Assembly (NCBI RefSeq): GCF_015550595.1
Contig: NZ_JADNBB010000048.1
Span: 1-35,413, forward strand
From: Parabacteroides goldsteinii
GTDB taxonomy: Bacteria; Bacteroidota; Bacteroidia; Bacteroidales; Tannerellaceae
Direction: 5' to 3'
DNA: 35,413 nucleotides
The first letter of the stretch is position 1, and the number at the start of each line of letters is the position of its first letter. Both the position numbers and the translations under genes were made by a program. The notes under the pieces are model-generated. The model saw nothing but the letters and a program-made list of their open reading frames with translations, was not told the DNA's origin and did not search any database. Shown in pieces: positions 9,783 to 17,354 of this stretch.

Positions 9783-11792
9783 TTATTCTTGTTGCTGTAA
9801 TAAATGAGCCAATGAAGGATCATCCTTAATGCGTTGTAGTTCTTCTGCAACAATTTGTTTGGTTTCCTCTTTGATACGGTTATAGTTGAGCTGTATCTGC
9901 TCTTTCATCTTATCTACTCCGTTTTCGTCTTTAAAGTCGGTAATAATAGGAATAGATTGATAAGCCTTAGTTTCGGCAGCTACCTTTGCATTATCTACAA
10001 CTATTTCACAATGGAAAATTTTCTGCTCGATACGTTCATCAAAGTTGTCGGCAATCGCTCCGACAAACATCCCTTGTGTCAAGTTACTGATTTTGGACGG
10101 TGGTATCAAGCTATCCATCTGGGTACTTATAGAGGTCGATTTATCATTGCGGTTAATAGTCATAGACTGGCGTTTCTGTAAGACTTTACCAAATCTATCG
10201 GATAATGTTTTTGCAGTTTCTCCCACAACCTGACCGCTAAAAACATTTCCTACGGTGTTCATCACAACTTTTGCTTCCTTATCCCCGTAGTCCCTTATTA
10301 GCTGCGAAAAATCCTGAAAGCCCAAAAGCACAGCAACCTTATTACTACGGGCTGTTGCGATCAAATTGTCAAGACCTTTGAAATAAATTGTCGGTAATTC
10401 GTCGATTACGACCGAACTCTTTAATTGCCCTTTTTTGTTTATCAATTTAACTATTCTGGAATTGTAAAGTCCCAAAGCTGCGCCGTATATATTTTGCCTA
10501 TCGGGGTTATTGCCTACGACTAATACCTTCGGATCATCAGGGTTGTTTATATCAAGCGTGAACTCATCACCGCTCATTACCCAGTATAATTGCGGGCTAA
10601 TCATTCTTGAAAGCGGTATTTTAGCACTTGCTATCTGTCCCTGCAACTGTTCCATTGCGCCCCCAAGCCACGCGTCCATAAAGGGACTTAGGTAGTTTTC
10701 CAGTTCGGGATAACTTGTCAAAATAGGGAAAATATCTTCATACCTTTTATTCAGGAACTCTATCGCATGAGGGAATGTGCAATATTTTCCGTCTTTATAA
10801 ATTCGGAGATACCATATAATAGCAGCAAACAGAATTATCGGAGATTCCACAAAGAAGTCGCCTTGTTTTTGCACCCATGTTTTATTAAGGTTAAGCATAA
10901 TTGTATAACTCGATTCGTAAGCATCGCTAATATCTTCCATGAAAGAAGGGTTGATTGGATTACATCGGTGTGAACGGCTCGGATCGTCGAAGTTTATCAC
11001 GTAAAACGTGGGGACTTTTTTGTAGCCTAATTGATTGTTCAGTAAATGATTATAAGCGATTGTAGAAAGGTCAGGAAACTTAAAATCATACACGTACATT
11101 GAAAATCCTTTCTCAATTTGTTGCTTAATGTATTGATTAACAACAGCGTATGACTTCCCACTGCCCGGAGTTCCTAACACAATACTTGCACGAAAAGGAT
11201 TTACAACGTTTATCCAACCCCGCCATTCTTTTTTCTTATACCAGAATTTCGTAGGCAGGTTCACGGAATATTCACTCTGTAATAGCCGTGTTTCCTGCAT
11301 AAAACTCTCGTTCTCCGTGTTGAATACGTCGTCGAACATATTGTTTTTGAGTAAACGGCTCATCCATAATCCACCGACCAAAAGGAACAGATAACCTGCT
11401 GCCATTGTCAGGATGTAAAAACCTGTTGTAGCCGATGCAGGTAATGGCAATTCAAGTATCCACCAATTCATAAAGAACAGGATAAAACCTATTGTCAGAA
11501 AAACATAGATTTTCGGCCAAGTGATTTTTTCCTCTTTAACTCCCTTAGTTCCCAGACACGAAAGGGCAAGGAAAACAACGGCAAATAATTTGGTATAAAG
11601 AATACTACCGAATAGTCCGGCAGTCCGGTCAAAGTTCAGTAGTATCTTATCAACTACCGAAATATTGATTCCCCATTCACGCAAAGCGTAATAGCAAAAC
11701 CAATAAATGTTTATCACTACAAAAATAATACTGATTGCCCTCATGAACTCCATCACTTTGGCAAGTCCTCTTAAATCATCTTCTTGTTGCAT
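9783..11792 (-). CDS. mobC: MobC, TraG/VirD4-type coupling protein
   Basis: This 669-residue inner-membrane ATPase links the relaxase-DNA complex to the secretion channel. Four hydrophobic segments lie near residues 18-38, 62-80, 95-112 and 123-145. The cytoplasmic ATPase domain begins with the Walker A motif GTPGSGKS (207-214). A Walker B-like segment, SSVVIDELPTIYF, follows in the second half. The C-terminal tail is glutamine-rich. In CTnDOT-type elements mobC normally directly follows mobB. Here about 1.3 kb of plus-strand metal-transport cargo separates them, so mobC must have its own promoter in 11793-11986. The gene is bracketed by direct copies of the dispersed repeat and ends at its own terminator. 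Confidence 0.93.
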   Translation of the reverse strand: MQQEDDLRGLAKVMEFMRAISIIFVVINIYWFCYYALREWGINISVVDKILLNFDRTAGLFGSILYTKLFAVVFLALSCLGTKGVKEEKITWPKIYVFLTIGFILFFMNWWILELPLPASATTGFYILTMAAGYLFLLVGGLWMSRLLKNNMFDDVFNTENESFMQETRLLQSEYSVNLPTKFWYKKKEWRGWINVVNPFRASIVLGTPGSGKSYAVVNQYIKQQIEKGFSMYVYDFKFPDLSTIAYNHLLNNQLGYKKVPTFYVINFDDPSRSHRCNPINPSFMEDISDAYESSYTIMLNLNKTWVQKQGDFFVESPIILFAAIIWYLRIYKDGKYCTFPHAIEFLNKRYEDIFPILTSYPELENYLSPFMDAWLGGAMEQLQGQIASAKIPLSRMISPQLYWVMSGDEFTLDINNPDDPKVLVVGNNPDRQNIYGAALGLYNSRIVKLINKKGQLKSSVVIDELPTIYFKGLDNLIATARSNKVAVLLGFQDFSQLIRDYGDKEAKVVMNTVGNVFSGQVVGETAKTLSDRFGKVLQKRQSMTINRNDKSTSISTQMDSLIPPSKISNLTQGMFVGAIADNFDERIEQKIFHCEIVVDNAKVAAETKAYQSIPIITDFKDENGVDKMKEQIQLNYNRIKEETKQIVAEELQRIKDDPSLAHLLQQQE

Positions 11793-11864
11793 AATCTTTA
11801 AAAATTAAAAGTTTGAGAAGCGAAATTAGAGAGGTTGTTCTTGTAAATGATTGATTTTCTGTCA

Positions 11865-11903
11865 TGTGGTCGCTTGTGGCTTCGATTTGGCAGCGAGTGG
11901 CGC
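11865..11903 (-). repeat. Dispersed ~20-bp-unit repeat, copy 2 (upstream of mobC)
   Basis: It is nearly identical to copy 1 over about 39 bp and has the same orientation. It sits about 70 bp upstream of the mobC start and just before the cargo operon control region. Direct repeats on both sides of mobC could mark past recombination, or be binding sites for an element-encoded protein. Confidence 0.75.
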
Positions 11904-11937
11904 TAAAATGGAATAAGAGGTACCTTATAAGTAAATA

Positions 11938-11966
11938 CCTTAAAATAGTGATTTACTATTTTAAGG
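11938..11966 (+). promoter_or_regulatory. Palindromic operator candidate of the metal cargo operon
   Basis: CCTTAAAATAGT (11938-11949) and ACTATTTTAAGG (11955-11966) are perfect 12-bp inverted repeats separated by 5 bp. They lie 9-37 bp upstream of the -7-like element TAAATTTG at 11975-11982 and cover the region where a Bacteroidota -33 element would lie. A dimeric, possibly metal-sensing, repressor could bind here. No regulator gene is in the operon, so it would be encoded elsewhere. Confidence 0.6.
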
Positions 11967-11974
11967 AATATTGC

Positions 11975-11982
11975 TAAATTTG
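11975..11982 (+). promoter_or_regulatory. Bacteroidota-type -7 element (TAAATTTG) of the cargo operon
   Basis: TAAATTTG matches the Bacteroidota sigma factor -7 consensus TAnnTTTG exactly. The predicted transcription start falls about 5-7 bp later, at or next to the GTG start codon at 11987. The first mRNA may therefore be leaderless. A weak alternative is that the true start codon lies further downstream. Confidence 0.5.
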
Positions 11983-11986
11983 AGGC

Positions 11987-12388
11987 GTGAAATTTTTGAC
12001 CATCATAGTCGTTACTTTACTGTCCCTGCAAATAGGATTCACTAATACTGTTTTGCAGGAAATATATCGCTTGCCTTTTTTAATCCAACATTATTGCGAA
12101 CACACTGAAGAAACATCCATTGACTTAAAAGATTTTTTTAAACTGCATTATTCCGAAAATGAGCATAAAACGAAAAAAAAGGCAAATCACAATCACGCAT
12201 CTTTGCCTTTTCATAACTCACTTAATACAGTACATATTAATCCTTTTATATTTGCGGAACATTCTTTCGACAATCCTGAAAAACCATTTGCCATAAAATC
12301 CGATATTAAAATACCGGATCACACATATTATATTCCTCAAAATCTTATTAACTCAATCTGGCATCCACCCAAGAATAATATTTTATAA
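11987..12388 (+). CDS. Small exported His-rich protein of a metal-efflux operon
   Basis: The product has 133 residues and starts with GTG. An N-terminal hydrophobic segment (about residues 1-20) looks like a signal peptide or anchor. The body contains LPFLIQHYCEHTEE, a His/Lys-rich stretch (NEHKTKKKANHNHASLPFHN) and a conserved-looking C-terminus (YYIPQNLINSIWHPPK). This pattern resembles small uncharacterised proteins that precede heavy-metal efflux genes in Bacteroidota. That is recognition from memory of the family pattern, not a search. Binding metal in the periplasm is a reasonable inference. It is more AT-rich than the surrounding mob genes, suggesting separate acquisition. It lies 53 bp upstream of the CDF gene and should be co-transcribed with it. 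No start other than the GTG fits the signal segment. Confidence 0.7.
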   Translation: MKFLTIIVVTLLSLQIGFTNTVLQEIYRLPFLIQHYCEHTEETSIDLKDFFKLHYSENEHKTKKKANHNHASLPFHNSLNTVHINPFIFAEHSFDNPEKPFAIKSDIKIPDHTYYIPQNLINSIWHPPKNNIL

Positions 12389-12441
12389 ATAACTTCTTAG
12401 CTAAATAATAAGACGATTATCCAAATAAAATATTAATCATC

Positions 12442-13137
12442 ATGGGAGATAAACATAATCATGCGGAGAATAATCATCCGCATACTAAAAATCATACACA
12501 TATCAACGAACAGAAAACCAAATGGGTTGTTTTGCTGACAGCCGCAACAATGGTAGTAGAAATTAGCTTCGGGTACTGGACTAACTCAATGGCATTATTA
12601 GCTGACGGCTGGCACATGGCTTCCCATGTACTTGCTTTAGGTCTGACATGGGTTGCTTACTATGCAGCCCGTAAGTATTCACAAACAGAAAATCACTCAT
12701 TCAATAAAGGGAAACTATTGGCTTTATCCGGCTATACGAGTGCCGTAGCATTGCTGATTGTAGCTGTATTGATGGCAGTTGAATCCGTACAAAGGTTAAT
12801 GAATCCAGTAGATATATTTTTCAAGGAAGCTATTATCGTTGCCATTGTTGGATTGATTGTAAATGCTCTAAGTGCAGTATTCCTGCATCACGATCATGAG
12901 CATCGTGACCATAATATCCACTCGGCATACCTACATGTATTGGCTGACGGATTAACAAGTATAACCGCTATTATTGCCCTAACTATCGGAATGTTTTGGC
13001 AGATATATTGGTTAGATTGTTTGAGTGGTATAATAAGCTCGGTAGTAATAACAAAATGGGCTATTGATCTGATGAAAGGTTCGGGTAAAGATTTAATTGA
13101 CTATAAAAAAAAGCAACACACGGCAGATCCAGAATAA
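12442..13137 (+). CDS. Cation diffusion facilitator (DmeF-like), without C-terminal domain
   Basis: This 231-residue inner-membrane metal/proton antiporter belongs to the CDF family. The His-rich N-terminus (about residues 1-25) could bind metal. Six membrane segments follow, with metal-site motifs DGWHMASH in TM2 and HVLAD in TM5. In zinc CDFs the last TM2 ligand is usually Asp (HxxxD). Here it is His (HMASH), as in DmeF-type cobalt/nickel exporters, so Co or Ni is the more likely substrate. A His/Asp-rich loop (HHDHEHRDH) joins TM4 and TM5. The usual cytoplasmic ferredoxin-like domain of about 80 residues is absent: the protein ends some 25 residues after TM6. CDF proteins without this domain are known, so it may be intact. 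Substrate is inferred. Confidence 0.88.
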   Translation: MGDKHNHAENNHPHTKNHTHINEQKTKWVVLLTAATMVVEISFGYWTNSMALLADGWHMASHVLALGLTWVAYYAARKYSQTENHSFNKGKLLALSGYTSAVALLIVAVLMAVESVQRLMNPVDIFFKEAIIVAIVGLIVNALSAVFLHHDHEHRDHNIHSAYLHVLADGLTSITAIIALTIGMFWQIYWLDCLSGIISSVVITKWAIDLMKGSGKDLIDYKKKQHTADPE

Positions 13138-13199
13138 ATATAGTTAATTACAGACAATAACTTTGTTGATTCAACATCCTAATGGGCAAGTTATTAATT

Positions 13200-13237
13200 A
13201 TAAAAGACGAAATCAATAACCTGATTCCGTCTTTTAT
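13200..13237. terminator. Bidirectional terminator between the CDF gene and mobB
   Basis: ATAAAAGACG (13200-13209) pairs perfectly with CGTCTTTTAT (13228-13237), and AATCA/TGATT extends the stem inward after one mismatch. A-rich and T-rich edges give T tracts in both directions. It lies between convergent genes, the CDF gene (+) ending at 13137 and mobB (-) ending at 13274. Confidence 0.85.
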
Positions 13238-13273
13238 CGTATAGGTGAAATGACAAACAAAACCTATATTTTA

Positions 13274-14533
13274 TTACATCTGCCTGCCATACCTGCGCTT
13301 CTTTTTTTTCTTACGACGTGGTAATGGCATTTCTTCTTTAGGATGGTTCTCCGGCTCCGGATTAAGAATTGAGAAAAGCCCACCGGTTACACTATCCGAA
13401 GTGTAACTGTTATCATGGTGCGTGCCTGGCTGAATATTATTGTAAACATCAGAAAGGCGTGTGTCTTTGACTGGCTCTTGTGCTTGTTCCTGTTTTCCAC
13501 CGTACAGGTCATTGAAAACATTAGCGGAATACTCTTTACCCAATCGGGAACCGTTCAGTATGGTGCGGGTAGTATGGTCTATGAATGTAGCGCCATATAT
13601 CCGTCCTTCATCATTCCGCCTAAACAGAACATCAATACCCTGCTGCCTTAGCTTCGCTCGGAACTCGCTCTCACTTTGGCTGCCCTGCTTGGCTTCCGAT
13701 ACCGCTTTTAATGTATGTGTCTTCAGGTTTTTAGTTTTGATGCGTTCGGCAGATTTCTCCATACGCTTTTCCAGTCCATCGTAACCGACTGACTTCCCGA
13801 ATATGGAAGACTTTAGCGGATTGCCGACCTTGTTGCCCTCACTATCCAAAGCGGAATAAAGCAATCCCCGATAAGGCTTTCCTTTTGCCTCGCCTTTCAG
13901 TTCCTCAACATTTATATTATATAAGGAAAGGACGGCTTTATATTCTCCCATGCTTTGAAAGTGATACATAGAAGCCAGCGGTTTGATAACGGATGCAATC
14001 TGCTTTTTAAGGTTTCCCTTTGAAAAATCGACAGGGGTTAGTTCCCATTGTTCACCCTGCTTTTGTCCTTCTGCCGGATGCAAGTTATATTCCCGTTCCA
14101 AATCTTCTGTTATAGCCTTACTTCGTTCATGTTCTTTTCCATCATAAACCTTTTTTCCGTCGCTTTTTACCCGAAGCGATACAATGTGCATATGCTCCCG
14201 CTCAATGTCCTCATGCTTGAATATCAGATAAGGTTGATCGCCATACCCCAATCGTTTCATGTATTCCCTTCCGATATCTACCAGTTGGTCATCTGTCAAA
14301 ACATCATCCTCATGTGGATTCAGGGATACATGGAAAACGTGTTGTTCGGTACGGAAGTGCGACGGGATAAACTGCATGAAGTCCTCAATACAATCAATAA
14401 CGTTGAAGTGTCCATCGGCAGGTTCAAACACAAGATTCGCACCTAATATCTTTCCCAGACCTTTATCAACCTTTTCCTGATTGTACGTCAATGCACCGTA
14501 CAGGTTACTACCGATGTTTATTTTTGCAACCAT
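13274..14533 (-). CDS. mobB: MobB relaxase (mobilisation nuclease)
   Basis: This 419-residue relaxase of the PF03432 type should nick oriT and stay bound to the 5' end of the transferred strand. The N-terminal domain shows a likely catalytic tyrosine in LTYNQEKV (Y17), a histidine-containing strand HVFHVSLNP, and the metal-binding motif HEDIEREHMHIVSLRV (HxH). The C-terminal half is more variable and ends in a strongly basic tail (about 400-419). It overlaps mobA by 16 bp and should be translated with it. Downstream it faces the convergent CDF gene with a shared terminator. The cargo insertion separates it from mobC, its usual operon partner. Length and motifs look intact. Confidence 0.93.
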   Translation of the reverse strand: MVAKINIGSNLYGALTYNQEKVDKGLGKILGANLVFEPADGHFNVIDCIEDFMQFIPSHFRTEQHVFHVSLNPHEDDVLTDDQLVDIGREYMKRLGYGDQPYLIFKHEDIEREHMHIVSLRVKSDGKKVYDGKEHERSKAITEDLEREYNLHPAEGQKQGEQWELTPVDFSKGNLKKQIASVIKPLASMYHFQSMGEYKAVLSLYNINVEELKGEAKGKPYRGLLYSALDSEGNKVGNPLKSSIFGKSVGYDGLEKRMEKSAERIKTKNLKTHTLKAVSEAKQGSQSESEFRAKLRQQGIDVLFRRNDEGRIYGATFIDHTTRTILNGSRLGKEYSANVFNDLYGGKQEQAQEPVKDTRLSDVYNNIQPGTHHDNSYTSDSVTGGLFSILNPEPENHPKEEMPLPRRKKKKKRRYGRQM

Positions 14534-14955
14534 TGTTCCTTAAATTCTTCCGATAATTCCAGAATTTTTTTCCCCGTTTCTGCCAGTTCTACCGTTGCCT
14601 TTTCCAATTTATAGAGCAAAGCAAGTGCTTTCTTTTCTGAAAAATTGGTATGCAATTCCTTTACAACCTGATTGTAATTCGTCCCAACGGAACGGAATTG
14701 TGCGTAAAAAGATGTGAGTTTAGTAACGTATTCCATAGCGGAACGGTCGATTTTTACCACTCGAAACTCGTCCCCGAAAACACGGGCAGCGATAAAACGA
14801 GCCTTCGATTGTAGCCCTGATTGCTCAAACATGGTGAGGAACCGGGCATGTTCTACTGCGGTGAAGTTTACCGAATAACGGTAATTCGCCGGATCATTCT
14901 TGGGGTTTCTACCCCCTTTTCCCCTTTTGGGGAGATTCTTTGCTTTTTCATTCAT
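14518..14955 (-). CDS. mobA: MobA, relaxosome accessory protein
   Basis: The 145-residue product matches the MobA-type small DNA-binding proteins encoded before mobB in Bacteroidota elements. The N-terminus is very basic (PKRGKGGRNPK). The region YRYSVNFTAVEHARFLTMFE looks like the strand and helix of a ribbon-helix-helix fold. The C-terminal half is predicted helical. It should bind near oriT and help MobB form the relaxosome. The ATG follows directly on a dispersed box copy (14956-14974). The candidate oriT is just upstream. Confidence 0.85.
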   Translation of the reverse strand: MNEKAKNLPKRGKGGRNPKNDPANYRYSVNFTAVEHARFLTMFEQSGLQSKARFIAARVFGDEFRVVKIDRSAMEYVTKLTSFYAQFRSVGTNYNQVVKELHTNFSEKKALALLYKLEKATVELAETGKKILELSEEFKEQWLQK

Positions 14956-14974
14956 ACGTCGGATTTTTTAGTGG
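14956..14974 (-). promoter_or_regulatory. Dispersed box (CCACTAAAAAATCC) before mobA
   Basis: On the minus strand CCACTAAAAAATCCGACGT ends immediately before the mobA ATG. It shares the first 14 bases with the topB and traN copies and diverges in the CAATAG half. GGATT just upstream can pair with AATCC inside the box. Confidence 0.55.
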
Positions 14975-15269
14975 TATAATCCGTCGTTAGGCACCCTTGC
15001 CGCCTTAACAATCATCGCCCGAATGATTCATTATAAGCAACCGACTTCGGAGGTTGCGCCCCCCCGGAGGGGCAAGCGTTTTTTGCAGCAGAACTTGTTT
15101 CGTGCAGCAAAAAACACAGCTTGCTATTTGCCATGACGCAAATAAAATCTGTCCTGAACAGGGACAGATATGAATGCGAGTAAACGAGCGAAAATGGCGG
15201 TCGGATATCTCCCGACATTTCATGCAGCAAAGTTATAGGCTAAAGTAACGTGCTGTATTCCAAGCAGCG
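14975..15269. other. Candidate origin of transfer (oriT) region
   Basis: This non-coding stretch lies directly upstream of mobA, where oriT is expected in mobABC-type elements. It contains several inverted repeats: CCGA/TCGG at 15041-15050; a G/C hairpin around 15054-15074 (TTGCGCCCC against GGGGCAA); TCTGTCC at 15148-15154 with GGACAGA at 15162-15168; and a CGG(T)CGGATATCTCCCG segment near 15200. GCAGCA(A) recurs several times. I cannot identify the nick site. Short open frames on the minus strand here match no family and are interrupted by these structures. The location and hairpins support oriT. The exact boundaries are a guess. Confidence 0.55.
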
Positions 15270-15311
15270 AAGCCACTCGCTGCCAAATCGACGCCACTCA
15301 CTGCCACCTCG
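15270..15311 (+). repeat. Dispersed ~20-bp-unit repeat, copy 3 (upstream of parA)
   Basis: Two tandem units read in reverse complement as TTGGCAGYGAGTGGCKTCGA. The copy is nearly identical to copy 4 inside the gene at 17355-18110 and opposite in orientation to copies 1 and 2. It marks the border between the candidate oriT and the parA upstream array. Confidence 0.75.
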
Positions 15312-15359
15312 TGAAAAAGTGATGATTCTGCTAATAAATAGGTTTTTATTTGCAGAGAA

Positions 15360-15640
15360 AATGACTGTATGAACAGACAGCCGGATAGCTAAATGAATAG
15401 CTGTACGGATATAAAAACATACAGTCGGCTATATGGAGATACAGCCGGATTAATAGCTAAACAAATGGCTGAACAAACAAATGACTGGCTAAACGGCTAA
15501 ACGTTCCAACGGCTAAACAGACGGACAGACAAACAGCCAAATGGCTAAACGGTCAAACGGACGGACAGATGAACGGATAACTAATCAAACGTATGGCTGA
15601 ACAGACAGACGGTTGTTCAACCGGACAGAGATACAAACGA
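15360..15640 (+). repeat. Degenerate short-period repeat array upstream of parA
   Basis: The stretch is rich in A, G and C on the plus strand and built from shuffled short words. GGCTAAAC occurs exactly at 15487, 15495, 15511 and 15543, with variants TAGCTAAA, TGGCTGAAC and GGATAACT. ACGGACAGA occurs at 15521 and 15561, and ACAGCCGGA at about 15376 and 15441. There is no coding capacity. It ends about 25 bp before parA. The position fits a centromere-like site for the ParA protein, or iteron-like binding sites for regulation or plasmid-form replication. The arrangement is seen in the sequence; the role is inferred. Confidence 0.65.
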
Positions 15641-15666
15641 TGTATAATAATTAAAAATTTCAGACA

Positions 15667-16419
15667 ATGGAAAAGAAAACTTTGAACGTGGCTTTCAGTA
15701 CCCAAAAGGGGGGAGCCGGAAAAACAACTCTTACGGTGTTGGTTGCTTCTTACTTGCACTATGTGAAAGGCTATAACGTAGCCGTGATTGATTGCGACTT
15801 TCCACAACACTCGATTGCGGAAATGCGTGAGCGTGATATAAAAATGTCGATGGATGATGACCATTACAAGCTCATGGCTTACGAACAGTTTTCTGCATTG
15901 GGTAAAAAGGCTTATGAAGTTATCGAAAGCAGCCCAGAAAATGCTATGGAAGATGCACAGGAAGTTATTGAAGTATTGCAGCCTGACTTCGTATTTTTCG
16001 ACCTGCCCGGAACAATCAACAATCCGGCAGTTGTACACACGCTTTCACTCATGGATTACATTATTGCTCCGATCAGTGCTGACAGGTTGGTACTGGAAAG
16101 CACCCTGCAATATGTGATTACGGTCAATGATGCCCTGATTACGCCCGGCAAAGCAAAAATCAAAGGGCTGTACCTGCTTTGGAATCTCGTTGATGGTCGG
16201 GAGAAAACCGAACTCTACGAAGTGTATGAAGATGTGATTGATAAACTGGGTTTCCCGCTTTTCAAAACATTCCTGCCCGACAGTAAGCGGTTCCGCCGGG
16301 AGCAGTCGGTAAACCACAAAGCCCTGTTCCGCTCTACACTGTTCCCTGCGGACAAAGCATTGGTAAGAGGCAGTAACCTCGATGCCCTGATAGATGAAAT
16401 GTTGGAAACTTTAAAATAA
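15667..16419 (+). CDS. ParA-family ATPase, first tra operon gene (TraA-like)
   Basis: This 250-residue protein is a deviant-Walker P-loop ATPase of the ParA/MinD class. The motif FSTQKGGAGKTTL (residues 10-22) includes the signature lysine. DCDFPQ (about 42-47) is switch I and FFDLPG (about 111-116) the Walker B strand. It is the first gene of the tra operon, in the position called traA in CTnDOT-type elements. No ParB-like partner is seen, but two DUF3408 proteins follow at once and could act as partners. The repeat array just upstream may be its target. Likely roles are element maintenance or positioning of transfer machinery; neither is shown by sequence alone. Confidence 0.9.
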   Translation: MEKKTLNVAFSTQKGGAGKTTLTVLVASYLHYVKGYNVAVIDCDFPQHSIAEMRERDIKMSMDDDHYKLMAYEQFSALGKKAYEVIESSPENAMEDAQEVIEVLQPDFVFFDLPGTINNPAVVHTLSLMDYIIAPISADRLVLESTLQYVITVNDALITPGKAKIKGLYLLWNLVDGREKTELYEVYEDVIDKLGFPLFKTFLPDSKRFRREQSVNHKALFRSTLFPADKALVRGSNLDALIDEMLETLK

Positions 16420-16425
16420 CCGATT

Positions 16426-16887
16426 ATGGCGAAAAAGAAAGAAGAAGTAAACCTGAATGAGATTGATGCCAGTTTTGTCATATCCTCATTCAAGAATAAG
16501 GAACGCCGGAATAATCCGAGTTCCATACCCAGAGCATTAGTTCCTGAACACGAAAAGAAACAGGAACAGGAAGCGGAAAGCGTGGAACCTGAAAAAACGG
16601 AAGTTATTCAGGAAGAATCCCCCCGTGAGGAAACCAAACGGAAACGCAGTAAATCTCCTGATTACGAAAGCCTGTTTATTCAGGAAGTCGGCATTACGGC
16701 ACGTACCGGAAAATCTGTTTACATACGCAAAGACCACCATGAAAAGATTATGAAGATCGTTCAGGTCATCGGTAAAAATCAGGTGTCTTTATTCAGCTAT
16801 ATAGATAATGTACTGTCCCAACATTTTGCTGCTTATCAGGATGAGATAACGGAATTGTACAATAAAAACAACGAAGGAATTTTCTAA
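16426..16887 (+). CDS. DUF3408 protein, soluble copy (TraB-like)
   Basis: The 153-residue product has a charged, probably disordered N-terminal half (about residues 1-85) and a C-terminal DUF3408 domain containing VYIRKDHHEKIMKIVQVIGK and SLFSYIDNVLSQHF. This resembles a small helical DNA- or partner-binding domain. It follows parA by 6 bp. The next gene carries the same C-terminal domain behind a membrane anchor. It is a candidate ParB-like partner of the upstream ATPase (inference). Confidence 0.85.
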   Translation: MAKKKEEVNLNEIDASFVISSFKNKERRNNPSSIPRALVPEHEKKQEQEAESVEPEKTEVIQEESPREETKRKRSKSPDYESLFIQEVGITARTGKSVYIRKDHHEKIMKIVQVIGKNQVSLFSYIDNVLSQHFAAYQDEITELYNKNNEGIF

Positions 16888-16905
16888 CAATAAAACAATC
16901 AAATT

Positions 16906-17352
16906 ATGATAGTCAGTCCATTTTTAATAGATAGCGGAGATAAGGCAATAATAGGAATTGTCCTCTGGGGATTGGTGATACTGGCGGCAATTATTCTGCC
17001 GAAAGCTATTCGCTATAAGAAACGTATGCGGAAAGAATACGAAGAAAAAACGGCTCCTGAAATAGAAATGATAGTCGTTCCGGGTGATAAAACGAAACCC
17101 GAATCTTCCGGCTATAAGAAACAGTTTCTTGTCAATGCAGGTATCCCGACAAGAAACGGAAAATTAGTAAGTATCCGTAAGGAATACCATAACCGGATTT
17201 CAAAGATTGTAGGGGTTATAGGAAAAAATGAAGTAACCATATTCAGTTACATAGACAATGTCCTGAAGCATCATTTTGAAACCTTTCAGGATGAGATTTC
17301 AGAACAGTATAAGAAGAATAACAATGATGATTACCTAAACCCTAAAAAGTAA
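16906..17352 (+). CDS. DUF3408 protein, membrane-anchored paralogue
   Basis: The 148-residue protein starts with one membrane segment (about residues 12-33), followed by a basic stretch (KAIRYKKRMRK), a linker, and a C-terminal DUF3408 domain with VSIRKEYHNRISKIVGVIGK and TIFSYIDNVLKHHF. About half of the residues of this domain are identical to the preceding gene, and both end in a similar acidic tail with YNKNN/YKKNN. The pair looks like a tandem duplication in which one copy gained a membrane anchor. It could bring DNA or ParA to the membrane (inference). Confidence 0.82.
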   Translation: MIVSPFLIDSGDKAIIGIVLWGLVILAAIILPKAIRYKKRMRKEYEEKTAPEIEMIVVPGDKTKPESSGYKKQFLVNAGIPTRNGKLVSIRKEYHNRISKIVGVIGKNEVTIFSYIDNVLKHHFETFQDEISEQYKKNNNDDYLNPKK

Positions 17353-17354
17353 GG

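Noticed and set aside
15005-15230. Two overlapping minus-strand frames of 72 residues
   Set aside because: They overlap the hairpins of the candidate oriT, match no family and have no plausible start context.
15360-15640. CRISPR array
   Set aside because: The repeated words are only 8-9 bp, irregularly spaced and degenerate, with no spacers of constant length and no cas genes.
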